DNA of 64,000 nucleotides from assembly GCA_963678675.1 (NCBI GenBank), contig OY783192.1, positions 14,244,424 to 14,308,423 on the forward strand. The letters are read 5' to 3'. Source of the DNA: Xiphydria camelus (taxonomy: Eukaryota; Arthropoda; Insecta; Hymenoptera; Xiphydriidae). The translations under genes were made by a program, and so were the position numbers. This document shows positions 43,090 through 54,110 of the stretch, one piece after another; the first letter of the stretch is position 1, and each line of letters begins with the position of its first letter. The notes under the pieces are model-generated. The model was not told where the DNA came from, made no database searches, and saw nothing but the letters and a program-made list of their open reading frames with translations.

Positions 43090-43794
43090 GGGGTTACATG
43101 GGTTTCACGGCTTCAAAAAATTGAATTTTTTTTAATTATCTTATTAATTTCTACATCTCTAGAATATTGTCCTAAATTTTCAAGTCGATCCGAGTAATAG
43201 TTTGGGAGATACTTGGGAAGTTGCGCGCTCAAGGTCAGCGAGGCTCAGCGCGCCGCAGGTATATCGCGTTTTTCTCGAAACTGTGTTTTCAAAGTTGGTT
43301 GTCGATTTCTCAAGAACTACTCAACCGATCTTGATGAAATTTTACACAGGTCTTCCAGATACAATTCACAAGGACTTGGACGGACTTTTTTTTTTCAATT
43401 AGAGCTATTATTTTTTTAAAAATGTAGAACAAATTTCACCGAAATTTGCATTTTTTTGTCAAAAGATCTGCCAAAAATCCAATTTTCACTTTTTTTTTTC
43501 CTTCGTCCAAGTTCTAGTTTATGGTCTTAACTAAAACACGTATTTTTTTTCACTTCAAATAATCCTGTCATGAGTTCTGCTGTCAACGCGGACGCACCTT
43601 TTTTCCGAGGGGTCACCGGAAATGACGTCGCAATGGCGGAGTTTTTAATATTTTTCTACGAAAATTTCAGAAATTCTTTGTCAAATGTGTATGTTGAGGA
43701 CAATAAAAAGTGAATGAAATATTTTATTTTTTATATGAAAAAAAAATTGTTGAAGATAGGCCGTTTTTTCCCCCGAGTAAACCCATGTAACCCC
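43090..43794. mobile_element. TTAA-flanked MITE of 705 bp
   Basis: Ends GGGGTTACATGGGTTT and its mirror AAACCCATGTAACCCC, with TTAA at 43,086-43,089 and 43,795-43,798. TTAA duplication points to piggyBac mobilisation. No coding capacity; internal sequence is A/T-rich. Confidence 0.85.
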
Positions 43795-43798
43795 TTAA

Positions 43799-44345
43799 TT
43801 GTTCAAACAATTTACATGCTCGCCCCTACAATAAATTGATTCGGAAAAGAAGCCATTTTGTTTGCTATTCTCTCATCTGAAAAACTCATTTTACGAAAAA
43901 GTGAGGTCTTCATTAGGTCGGAAGATATGACATATTTTCGAGCGCAGGTCATGCAGCGAGCTCCGCGTGCATTACAGATCTTATGCAGTCCGTCCAGGCT
44001 TGCACCTATTTTTCGCTTGTAAATGTTTAATATCTTACATTACAGTTTGAAAATGTGTGTGTATTATATTCATGAATAATAATCAATGCACATAATCCAA
44101 AAAAGGACATATAAAAAGTGATTCTGGCTTCTAAAGTAAATGTTAAAATGCCAACATATAAAAAAAACTTCAATACTGAAGCAGTTTATATTTCGGAACA
44201 TAAAGGAAACTTATCTAATATCAAAAAGGTAGAAAAATTCAAGTAATAAAATAAATTAAAAGTCTATGACGAATTGTTAAGTACATTTATTCATAAACTT
44301 ACAATCCATTATTAGATGTAATGTAATTTCTATCGATGTATTACA
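43799..44345. other. No gene seen
   Basis: Low-complexity AT-rich sequence. A short frame near 44,147-44,245 (M-P-T-Y-K-K-N-F-N-T-E-A-V) is unassigned. Confidence 0.4.
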
Positions 44346-46192
44346 AAGTATGTAAGTATTTTATTCCATGAGTTTAACTTCTATTGAGTCATTTTCTTCT
44401 TGCAATGAAAAGTGTTTGGCTTGCACTTTCTTTTTCGCGATTGGTATACTGCAATGAAATGTCAACGTCCCCTTTACAGTTATAGCCTTTTTAAATCTTG
44501 CCTCTAATTTTTTTTCTTCCCCTTCATATTCTTTATTTGTTACCAATTGTATGAAATATTAGGAAGAAACTCATTCGCCTATTCAAATAATTGTTTCGGC
44601 GTATGGATTGGATTGGATGTTCTTTAATCCTTTCGACCCGAGGAAAATCAGTGCGCCCCATTACCGGGAACAGTTATTTTTCCTCCACGTGATTTTATTA
44701 CGATGAAATAACTTTTCTGTCAAAGTGAGAGTCAACAACTGAGCAATATTGGCGGTTGTCGCTTGTTTGATCACTGGGGAGTGATTGAGATGAGAAATTC
44801 ATGGATTTATGCGTTTGGAGACGTAACTTGGCGTTATTTTCTGTTCCTAGATGTTTTTCAGTAACTGGGACATATGCTGTCCAAACCGTAAACTAAGAAA
44901 TTTTCCCGCCTGGGACAGCATAGTCCTTTCACCCAACCTTTTTAACCTCTTCACGCCCTTGGCCACATATGTGGACGTTTAGTTTTTTATAATTATAGTT
45001 ACTGTCAATAATAAATAGAACACAAATTTGATAACAATTTATTCACTATAGAATCCCTGAATCAGAGAAGTAAAAATTTTTTGGTTTGGGAAATTGGTAA
45101 TGGTCATTTCCGATGTACAGTTAGAGATATGAAAAAAAAGCGTGAAGTAACTTTTCTAAAAAATCGTCCCTGAAGAGGTTAAAGTCCCACCCAACCGATC
45201 ACATGCACCCTTGCCATGGGACGTTGGAAAAAAGTGCCATTCTGCAGTTAGACCAAAATCTGTTTTATGATGCGTGAGATGGACGAAAATTTTTTTTTGT
45301 TTTTATACTGCGCACCTGATTCATCAGAAAAATATGTTTTTTAAAAATTTTGCTTAATTCTTTTTTAATGAAATCCACTAAATGTTTTTGAAACACATGA
45401 ACTGCTATATTATCTTGGTGCAAACATTCTAATATGATCATAGAACTTTTTAATTGGATATTGCCGTCATCATGTCTGTAGTAAATTGCAAATGGGTGCA
45501 CTGTAGCCTGATCATTATTCCAGTGAAAGCCTTGTGCAGCATTTTGAACAACAAAAGCATAATTTTCAGAGAAATCACAAATTACAATGCACTCATTCTC
45601 TAATAGTTCCTTTTTTATTTTTCATAAATTGATTTTGTTTTTTCTCAAGAAATGAATGAAGTAATTTTTCCAAACCGGTCTTTCATTTTTGTAAGTACTC
45701 ATCAACTGCGGATATCATAACTTGCAGGGTAGTTCTGTCAACGTCTGTCCACTGTCTGTAAGTGATTTCGTCAATTAAATTTTGCTCAAAAATATATTCT
45801 AGTTCGTCGATTAGATGTTCTGCACCAGGACGCTCAGAGCACTTACCAAAATAACAATTATCTAGTGGTTCAACGCAAATCATACATTTTAAGAAGTCAT
45901 GATAACTTTCTAACGGGTTGGGGGTATGGGCTGTAAGGTTTATTATATTAGACCCTTCAATCAGCAATTTAACGTTTTCATGAATCGCACAAACACAAAC
46001 TGAATGTGTGCCACTTGCACCCGCGAGCACGTAACATTTAGGTCGTAGAGCTGCGAATGTAGAAAATCTACATTGAACTTGAGGGTAATTTTCCTTGAAA
46101 AGTTGATGAAGTTCTTTTAAATTATTCATTAATAATCTCTTCTGCATATGAACGCGTTTATCATCAAGAGACACGGTAGTGTCTCGCGGCAT
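44346..46192 (-). pseudogene. DFSENY-type transposase-like gene (family Z), broken
   Basis: From the ATG at 46,192: V-H-M-Q-K-R-L-L-M-N-N-L-K-E-L, F-A-A-L-R-P-K-C-Y-V-L-A-G-A, T-H-S-V-C-V-C-A-I-H-E-N-V-K (Cys/His cluster). Shifts near 45,600 lead to C-D-F-S-E-N-Y-A-F-V-V-Q-N-A, G-F-H-W-N-N-D-Q and H-P-F-A-I-Y-Y. A shift at about 45,320 leads to Y-F-S-D-E-S-G-A-Q-Y-K-N-K-K, then A-E-W-H-F-F-P-T-S-H-G-K-G-A-C-D. A TTAA MITE (44,946-45,178) follows, then S-Q-A-G-K-F-L-S. A separate C-terminal piece at 44,346-44,546 has T-V-K-G-T-L-T-F-H-C. The invariant D-F-S-E-N-Y, S-D and H-G-K-G-A-C-D blocks look like an RNase H-fold nuclease core. I know this as a common uncharacterised insect protein. Confidence 0.65.
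44946..45178. mobile_element. TTAA-flanked MITE of 233 bp inside family Z
   Basis: Ends CCTCTTCA and TGAAGAGG, TTAA at 44,942-44,945 and 45,179-45,182. Removing it and one TTAA joins G-G-T to L-K-R-L-G-E-R-T in the same frame. Probably mobilised by a piggyBac transposase. Confidence 0.88.
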
Positions 46193-46367
46193 GTTCGTTC
46201 ATTTGTTTCGTCAGAAACGACGGCGCTGTCGCACAGTGGGCCAAAACGCCGAAAACCTGGACAAAAGTCGAAAAAAAAAGTTTCTCGTTGGGAATTTTTC
46301 TGCATCAGGTTGGCTACAGGGACCCTTGAAGTATGTGTATTCATAGGAATTAGGTCCTCATTGCTTA
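46193..46367. other. Upstream part of family Z, frame unclear
   Basis: Continues family-Z orientation with shifted frames (N-E-R-T before the ATG). No start or TIR could be fixed. Confidence 0.35.
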
Positions 46368-46608
46368 TATGAGCCGTTGAAAGCCAGAATGGTCTAAGTC
46401 ACATTTCACGTAAGCTGAGATTATTTGACTGCAAAATTAAGTACAATTTGAAAAATCTGTCTAGATGATACAAAGAGATATTTTAAACCGTAAAGATCTG
46501 TTTTGTATCATCGAGACAGATTTTCCAAATTGTACTTAACTTTGCAGTCAAATAATCTCAGCTTACATGAAATGTGACTTAAACCATTCTGGCTTTCAAC
46601 GGCTCATA
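46368..46608. mobile_element. TA-flanked foldback MITE of 241 bp
   Basis: Arms of about 105 bp, TATGAGCCGTTGAAAGCCAG and its mirror, TA at 46,366-46,367 and 46,609-46,610. Near-perfect arms suggest recent activity. Confidence 0.88.
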
Positions 46609-46823
46609 TATCCTCGGGAATACCAGTCATATGGACAAAAATGTAGGAAATTTTATTACAAATTCAACCATGTATGACGAAATATATTTCCCTCCTACAG
46701 TTTTGCAAATTTCTAACTTTTATGTCTGAGCCGGCTACCAATGGCAGTGACGGGATAGGTCGGGGGTTATTACTTCTATGTATTTTAATGCCACTTTTCT
46801 TTCATTTAATAAAATTCAACTTT

Positions 46824-47018
46824 CTATGGCTCATAATTATGACAATAATGGTATTCCGTGAAAAAATGTTTCATACAAAGTTGTTTCTTACACCAAGCAC
46901 ACGTAATAACGGCAATATAGCCACATATGTGGCATCGTGGTTCCGAGTCCTGTGCATAACAAAATTCTATAGGTTGTTTAAATTCAGGAGGTCTCGCGTC
47001 TACATGTCCACTCTTGAA
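46824..47018 (-). pseudogene. piggyBac-like C-terminal tail, second copy
   Basis: Reads F-K-S-G-H-V-D-A-R-P-P, E-F-C-Y-A-Q-D, C-H-I-C-G, C-A-W-C-K-K-Q-L-C, Y-H-Y-C-H-N-Y-E-P-stop. Same protein as 1,916-2,074, with homology extending over 46,620-47,105. Only the C-terminal zinc-binding domain survives. Confidence 0.8.
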
Positions 47019-47209
47019 CTACGAATATTTAATAAAGTTAGTAAACCGTGGCGAAAAAAACTGATTATGAGTAAGGGATTGAAGTTTTAGAATATTATCT
47101 CTCGAATGAAGGTTTTTTAGTCTGAATATTCAGTTTCTATTGTGCACAGCAGTTCATATTATTATTATAGCAATTATAAATCCGATCAATGTGTTAACTT
47201 TATTGGTGG

Positions 47210-47990
47210 CCATTTTTAATGTACCAGATGGAAGAGAAATTCCAGTGAATAGTGCAGAAGTGCAATTGAAAGATTTATTACAAAATATTATTATACGTAG
47301 CATGGAGGATCCATCATTTCGAGTCGAACATGAAAATAAATTAGAATTGGAAGATTCAATCGAGGATAGTGAAATGCACGCTGTTAATACTGACTGGCTG
47401 GAATCGGATATCGAGCATGTTCCTCACGTAGAAACCTGTATACTTGTGCAGAACCATTTCCCTGTACACCCGATGAAGAAGCGGTCAGCTTTGAATATAA
47501 ACAAAGTGCCATAGATTACTGGAACAGTGGAAAGAAAAGACTTCGAACCGTAGCAGCTGTTCAACATCAGTTTAGAAAAGTCAAATCTGATAGACAATTA
47601 CGAAGATGGGCTGCACAAGTATTTAGGAGAGGGGGGTACTTAAAATGATAAATTAATACGCATAGCGCAATATACTTTTATAAATTTATAGAAGCTGGTA
47701 GATCGAAAATAATAGTACATGATGTAGACCTTAAACGATGGGCTTTACAAGCAAAAGAAGTAGAGATTCTTCCAAGCTTTAAAGCAAGTGAAAAATGGTT
47801 GAGGTCATTCAAGAAAGCATATAGAATTGTCTCTCGAAAGATCACAAAGTTTGTAACGAGAAAAAATGTTCAGGGTGAGGAAAGTTTGAAACTACGTAGA
47901 ACAAGTGAAACCACTCATTACACAATATGGACCAGAAAATGTATTTAACTTTGATCACACACACAGAGTGGATTTAATTTAGAAATACAT
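47210..47990 (+). pseudogene. pogo-like transposase 5' half, cut off at 47,990
   Basis: Plus strand: acidic N-terminus, a shift near 47,430, then C-T-P-D-E-E-A-V-S-F-E-Y-K, Y-W-N-S-G-K-K-R-L-R-T, R-Q-L-R-R-W-A-A-Q (HTH). A gap with stops follows, then R-R-W-A-L-Q-A-K-E (shifted), F-K-A-S-E-K-W-L-R-S-F-K-K, I-V-S-R-K-I-T-K-F-V. At the end V-F-N-F-D and S-G-F-N-L-E-I-H-S are separated by an extra CACACACA run (about 47,957-47,966). F-N-x-D-Q-S-G-F is the first catalytic Asp block of DDE transposases of the Tc5/pogo type. It breaks off at TTTTTGAAGTGAAACTTC. Confidence 0.65.
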
Positions 47991-47999
47991 TCGGCCGAA

Positions 48000-48783
48000 C
48001 TTTTTGAAGTGAAACTTCTTTGCTGAGGATACTAAAATCGCGCGCGCCGACACGAGAGACCGTAACGAAACCCACACACTCCAGCGCTTCCGATCGTTCC
48101 TCACTCATACAGCGCTCTCGACCCTGCCCCAATACACCGCTCTCAACTCTGCCCCATTCCACCGCTCTCTACCGTACGTAGACTATCGCCTTTGCCAGGT
48201 GTCGATTTTGCGAGACTGGAGCGCCAGGCCGCCGTGCGACTATAGCTCACGCGGCGAGGCTCACTATTATCGCAACCTAAGTAACGCACTAATCTAGATA
48301 TCATCTGTACATCGGTCGCAACAGCGAGGCAGGCGGTATGTTTTGGTGAATGGGGGTTACGAATGCGTTCGCAATCCCACACATTTCCCTCAAAACTACC
48401 TCTCAGTGTATCTAATTGTAAACCACGGCTACATCACGGAATTACTGTATCTCTTTGAATCCAATATAATCACCAGTAATATTGTGAGTGCAGTGTTAAA
48501 TCATTTCAACTAACCCCGATACGGTTTAAATCCACCACTCTACGTTTTCGGTCACTATTCGTGTCACGCAGTAGTGCCTTCGGGATTTACGACCTCGAGG
48601 AGATCTACTCTTGATCGTATGTTATAGTTATTAAATTGAAACTGAAGAAAAATGATGCTAAAATCAATCGCTGTTTAGATTCTGCAGAGGGGGTCTGGTT
48701 TGTGTTGCTCAAGAGGGTTTCTTTGGGCGATGAAAGCTATTGTTCGTATTATGAGGCGACGCAGTGTCGCACCTCCACACTAA
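48000..48783. repeat. 23-bp tandem repeat and dispersed-repeat relic, no gene
   Basis: Three imperfect units of about 23 bp (AYACMGCTCTCRACYCTGCCCC) lie at 48,107-48,172; a related phrase in reverse is at 14,718-14,770. GGGGTTACGAATGCGTTCGCA at about 48,353 matches the loop of 11,783-12,006. No gene. Confidence 0.6.
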
Positions 48784-48909
48784 GGGCCGGTTTTACCAAC
48801 ACGGTATAAACGCGGTATAGCGCTATACTGAGAATAACCAGCAATAAGCCTTATGGGTATTCGCGGTATAGCGCTATACCGCGTTTATACCTGTTGGTAA
48901 AACCGGCCC
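48784..48909. mobile_element. TAA-flanked foldback MITE of 126 bp
   Basis: GGGCCGGTTTTACCAACACG and its mirror, arms about 48 bp, TAA at 48,781-48,783 and 48,910-48,912. A PIF/Harbinger-type three-base duplication. Confidence 0.85.
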
Positions 48910-49328
48910 TAAGAGGACTGTTTAGTCTCAACATAAATCTAGCGTTTAGGACCCTTTTTCGGGCGTATCCGTAAGATCATATGAGAAGCCAGACGAGAGG
49001 GCGCAGAGTTACTTGTGAGTTGTTTGTATTTCGTTTGTACATTTTTAGTTTTCCGGATTTTACCGCGTCGAATGGCCGGCTATACGGAGCTCGTGTAGTC
49101 TGCGATCGGAGTCGTGACCTTTCTCGAGTAACAACCATGCATTACTGTACATTCTTTCGCGCGCGCGTGTGTATGTGTTTGTATTAATTTATAATTATTG
49201 TTGCAAAAAAAGACAACAGAACGGTCAAAAGAGTACAATAACAGGCAACGTGTAAAATGAACTTTCAATTTCGTTAACGTCAATGAACACTGAACATTCT
49301 TTTGCGTGTTTGTTATATTAAAATTATT

Positions 49329-49700
49329 ATGGCAGAAACAGGAAAACAACGGGCAAAAGAGGTTCGTGACAGGCACCGTGTAAAGAAAACAATGACGAAG
49401 ACACTACCTAAAACTGATACAGAACGAAGTCGAAAATGGAGAGAGAGAATTAAATTAGCACAATCAAATATTGCTATATCTGCTAATGCAGATCAACACC
49501 AGTCCCAGACCCTGGAGAATGTAACAGATTTTCAAGTTCCTGGAGGATCCAATATCGGTGAAAATACATCCAGTGAATATGATATTCCTTACACTACATT
49601 TTGTGCCCATAAGAAAATTCATATTAAATTCAACAAAAAAACACAAAACGTGTGGCCGCCACACGCGGAAGAAGTGAAACTTCTATATCAGTTTCTCTGA
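49329..49700 (+). CDS. Basic hypothetical protein, probably truncated by a hairpin insertion
   Basis: ATG at 49,329: M-A-E-T-G-K-Q-R-A-K-E-V-R-D-R-H-R-V-K-K, then T-D-T-E-R-S-R-K-W-R-E-R-I-K. An Arg/Lys-rich helical start of this kind is common in TE proteins. The last third (from about 49,640) is encoded by the foldback, so the real C-terminus is unknown. I do not recognise a family. Confidence 0.4.
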   Translation: MAETGKQRAKEVRDRHRVKKTMTKTLPKTDTERSRKWRERIKLAQSNIAISANADQHQSQTLENVTDFQVPGGSNIGENTSSEYDIPYTTFCAHKKIHIKFNKKTQNVWPPHAEEVKLLYQFL

Positions 49701-49857
49701 ATTTGATTCCGGTGGTATTAGTTTCAATTGGCTCTACGAAAAAGCATTGTAAAAGACTTCTATAGAGCCAATTGAAACTAATACCACCGGAATCAAATTC
49801 AGAGAAACTGATATCGAAGTTTCACTTCTTCCGTGTGTGGCGGCCACACGTTTTGTG
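49641..49857. mobile_element. Foldback hairpin of 217 bp
   Basis: ACACAAAACGTGTGGCCGCC on the left mirrors the right end; arms of about 98 bp are nearly perfect (one notable gap), loop about 20 bp. It carries GAAGTGAAACTTC in both arms. The right end is directly followed by the poly(A) end of the R1-like retrotransposon. Confidence 0.85.
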
Positions 49858-52800
49858 TTTTTTTTTTATTTAAGGAGGAAAAAATGCTTTTTACGCACAC
49901 CCGGGTTTGGCTAGTACCCGGGTAGTGTGGGACTCGAGACACTCCGCCGCAGTATGTTTTGCCTGGGAGTGCAATGCAGGGGCCCTACTCACTAAAACTA
50001 CCTCCATCCAAGCCTTCCTAAAATGAGAGGCCCTGGTAACGACCGACTAGTGTCCAACTACAGGGAACTCCCATAGGTTTGAGTTCGGCACTCTCCACTT
50101 ATTCGCCATTAATCCCTTAAATGACACTTCTTTTCTTAGTGCCTACTACCTTCATTCCGGAAGACGATACCTAAACTATGACCATCACTTCAGATCACCC
50201 ATAATGGAGGAGGATCGGGCCAGCGCAGGAGACGTGAGTGCGACACAACTCGTGGCCCACGGGCTGACACGATACCGATTCCTCCGAAAACTACAACTAC
50301 GACTATATGCCCTCCACACACACATGCAGAGTGGTGGCTTGCGCCGGCCGAAAAGGGCTGGAGCACTCCCAACGGAGTGGTGGGTATCTCCACTGACCAG
50401 TCCCCCGGTGCCATACATCTCACCGATCCCGACGCTGATATCTAGAATATTGGGACATCCCACCAACATCCCGTGTCAGCGTACCCTCGTAAGCACGCGC
50501 ACACACACACACACACACACACATTCTCATTCAAACGGCCGATTGCCTAACATACGCGCCTTGCCGGGTATCCAACGATGACTGGGGCACTCCCACTGGA
50601 GTGATGGTGCGAAACCACTTGCCCAGTTCACCGCAAAACGGCAACCAAAGGCCACACTGTATACCAGCAAGAGTGGGGTTTACCGTCTTCGCCCCTCTCG
50701 CTCCCTCGTTCTCTCAGCCTCTTCTTTATGGGTCAGGACTACTTTGGCGAACCAAGCCACAGCAGCCCAGACCTCCTTCTCATCAAGCATGCGTGGTAGC
50801 ATGGCCGCCCAAGTCAGGTCGACGCCTACACCGATGACCGTACGTAATGCCGTCCTCTCCGCTTCCCAAGCCGCGCACTCCCGCAGGGTGTGCTCGGCCG
50901 AATCGAAAGCCTCCTCGCAGTGGTGGCATCGGGGAGATCGCTCCTTATTGATTCTAAAGAGGAACTTCCCGAAGCACCCATGCCCTCCCATAAGCTGCGT
51001 GAGATCGTATCCCAAGCACCCATGCTTTCTGTCTAACCACCTGTCGAAGACGGGGAGGACAGCCTCACGTACTCTGATCCCTGCCAAGTTGTTTCCCTGC
51101 AGTGAGATCTTCCACTGCGCCCTCGTTAGAGCCTTAGCCACTTTGACCACCTCACTCTTCGTCTCGGGCGCCTCGTCTCCATAGTCCCGGAGGACCCGAA
51201 TCCTCTCGTACACTCTCCTAAGGCATTCCGCCAGGAGGTGCACGGGGGGAACCTCGCCAGAAGCAAGGTGGCCTCCAAAGACAGCGTACGATACGCGCAG
51301 ATCGACCGCATGGCAATTCTCCGCTGAGCGGCCAGGAGCGGCCTCCTATAGCTGACATGGGCGCTCAGCCAAGAACTCCATATCGGGGCGCCATATAGCA
51401 TAATTGAATACACCACGTTCACGTACAACTGCCTCTAGAACTCCCCCGGGCCACGGAGGTTAATCAAGATTCTGCTCAACGCTTTAATTACCTTATCAAC
51501 TTTGGCAAGGACCGTCTCAAAGTGTACCGGGAAGGACAGGGCCAGATCGAAGACCACCCCGAGATACCTCATACTATTCTGCACGGGGACCCCCCCCCCA
51601 CACACACACACAAAGACAAAACCCCCGTCAATGCGGGCGTCCCTAGCGAACAACATGGCAGTAGTCTTGGTCGGGGAGATCTTCAGACCGAGCTCCCCAA
51701 TCCTGTGCGCCACCGCCCCCACTTGGCTAACCGCCAGAAGACTGGCCCTGCGAGCGTTACTCCCCCTGACGAGAACTAGCGTATCATCCGCATACGCAAG
51801 TACGCAGCATCCAGGGAGGATGTCCACATCTAAGACATAGTCATAGGCGATGTTCCACAGGAAAGGCCCCAACACAGAGCCCTGTGGAACACCAGCCTTG
51901 ACCTCACGAGTATGGACCACTCCATCCTCACCGATGAAGCGTATCATTCTGTCATTAAGATAGTCTCGCACGATAGAAACCAAGTACTCCGGGATACCCT
52001 GGCCCCGCATTTGAGCAATAATACTCGCCCAGGGCAAGGTGTTGAAAGCGTTCTGTATATCTACAGCAATCGCCATCACCACCTCGCCCTGGGAATGGGC
52101 TGCCTCAACAAAAGCCTTAGCCTCTGACATCGCATCAATTGTGGATAACCTAGGCCTGAAACCATATTGATGGTCCGAAAGGCCACCACCCGGCAGACCA
52201 ACCATAGCCCCCCGAATTTTGCCGACAATAATCCTTTCGAGACCCTTGCCAGCATCATCCAGGAGGCAAATGGGGCGGAATTTACCCTTAAATTCCTCTC
52301 CATGTCCTTTCGGTATCAACACCAAGTTAGATGCCTTCCAAGCCTTCGGGAACAATCCCTGAAGTAGACAGTCCTTGTAGATGCCGGCTAACTCATTCAA
52401 AGTCCTTTCGTTGGATTTATTCCACCAAGTGGCTCGAATACCATCCGGACCCGGAGCAGATGGTTTGGCCTTAGGCTTCACCAGCGCACTCATAACGCAT
52501 CTCGGAGTGATGACCAGTTCTTCCTCATTTATACCCGGAAGTGGCGCAGGAGGATCCCGCCCAACATTCGCCGATGTCTTGTCTGGGGTACTCGGAAAAA
52601 GTTTATTAATGACCGTATACGCTTCCTCGAGAGGCATAGTTTCGGTAGCCGACGGGGTCCGCATCCTTAGCTTTCCCATGACCACCTTATATGCTAATCC
52701 CCACGGATCGATATTCAATTCATCCAAAGACTTGTCCCATGCCAGGGCTCGAGCGCGTCTAATCTCCGAGCGGAAAACGCGGCGATGTGACTTCAAGGCG

Positions 52801-53310
52801 TCACTAACGTTCCTAGTTAAGGCAAGATCCCTCGGCGATCTCCGATTGGCTCTCTGCAGTCGTCTACGCTCCGCAACACAAAGCCGCCTGAGTTCGGTCA
52901 GCCTGGGGGACCACCAGAATACGTTTCTGGTGCCCGGCTTGCTCTTAACGCGGGAGGCTGCGAAATCACAGGCCTCGGTAACCAGTTCAGTAAGGCGCTT
53001 AACTCGCTCGTCGATAGATGGTTCACCCGGGCCGTCGTAGGGGGCCGGGTTCCAGAAAGCGACCACCATATCAGCACGAAACAAGTCCTCATTAAATGAC
53101 ATCTTAGACCATCTGGGTCCCAGATCCTGTCTGGACAACGCGGGGCTCCCCTCAACACGCCCATCGCGTCGGGGGGGTAGGAGACCAAACGTAATGTACT
53201 GGTGGTCTGAGAGTGACTCAAACCGGTCACTCCCAAGGACCACCCAGTTCTTGATTCGTCCAACCAAATCCGGAGATGGCCACTCAAAGATTTTGATGAT
53301 TTTGGCATTT
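49858..53310 (-). mobile_element. R1-clade non-LTR retrotransposon, 5'-truncated
   Basis: Minus-strand element: endonuclease end, reverse transcriptase and C-terminal zinc knuckle (53,303-50,680), then a 3' UTR of about 800 bp ending in AAATAAAAAAAAAA at 49,861-49,875. The 5' end is lost inside the endonuclease at about 53,310. (CA)n runs at 50,500-50,522 and 51,598-51,611. Confidence 0.88.
50680..53303 (-). pseudogene. R1-type ORF2: endonuclease end, reverse transcriptase, CCHC tail
   Basis: Makes cDNA at a nicked target. Motifs in order: S-P-D-L-V-G-R-I-K-N-W and S-D-H-Q-Y-I-T-F (end of the AP-type endonuclease); P-G-P-D-G-I-R; F-R-P-I-C-L-L-D-D; Y-G-F-R-P-R-L-S-T; D-I-Q-N-A-F-N-T-L-P; G-V-P-Q-G-S-V-L-G-P; A-Y-A-D-D-T-L-V-L (catalytic YADD); Y-L-G-V-V-F-D; then a TAG at 51,435-51,437 and a shift near 51,258; the tail has C-H-H-C-E-E-A-F-D-S-A-E-H-T-L-R-E-C. 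The 610-codon RT frame is otherwise open. F-V-F-V-C-V-C-G-G-G is a CA/C-tract expansion inside the coding region. R1/LOA/I-group assignment rests on the CCHC tail and the L-L-D-D and Y-G-F-R boxes. Confidence 0.9.
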
Positions 53311-54110
53311 TATCTTAATTTCACTGTTCACTGTTTAAACAAGTTTATTGTTTAAACAAATTATCGATTCTAAAAACATTTAGAAGATTGATCAAGCCTC
53401 AAAAATGTTTTCATATAGGTTTTTGGGGTTGCTGAATACGATTCTGCAGTCAAAATTTCAAAATTCAAAATGGCGGATCCAATATGGCTGCCTTTTTGAA
53501 CTAAATTCAATATTTTTCAATAATAGTGTTTGAAATAATATCTAAAAACTTATCAAGGATGAAAAATACTCAAAATAGTTTTTGTAATCCTAGGAATGAT
53601 TGTAATTCTGTAATCAATTGTGAAAGTGTTGAAAGATTGATTTTTGTGAATACAGAAATAAATATCACCGCTGAAATAAATTGTGAAATCCAAAATGGCG
53701 GAACAATATGGCTGCCTTTCTGAACTACATTTGATAGTTTTCACTGAATATGCTTGAAATAATCTACATAAATATTCAAAGGCTTGAATATTCAACTTTT
53801 ATTTGCTATTCTGGACAAAATAAACACACTTATCAGAATTATTTCTTCAACGAGAGCTCGATCTCAGTATTACCCAGAATCAACGACGTGGACGTGTCGA
53901 GCATATGATTCCATGTATGTCTGTGTATGTTTAAATGTGTATGTGTATGTAATGTATGTGCATGTGTATGTGTAAATGTGTATGTAACTATTTATATCTG
54001 GATGTATTTTACGTAAATTCGTGTGTCACTGTAGAACTTTTTTCATTTTTTAATTATCTGTTTAAACTGTTTGTTTATTTTTTTTTTTACATTTATATAT
54101 TTATTTATAA
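53311..54110. repeat. AAAATGGCGGA repeats and TGTATG microsatellite
   Basis: CAAAATGGCGGATCCAATAT(GGCTGCCTTT) at 53,463 recurs at 53,690 (period about 230 bp). Related ATCCGCCATTTTGAATTT text lies at 56,265-56,410 in reverse. (TGTATG)n-like tract at 53,908-53,990. CAACGACGTGGACGT at 53,881 is shared with 35,312. No gene. Confidence 0.65.

Noticed and set aside
50744..51184. 146-codon plus-strand ORF, and 52,381-53,040 (219 codons)
   Set aside because: Both are antisense to the R1-like reverse transcriptase, whose frame carries ordered RT motifs.
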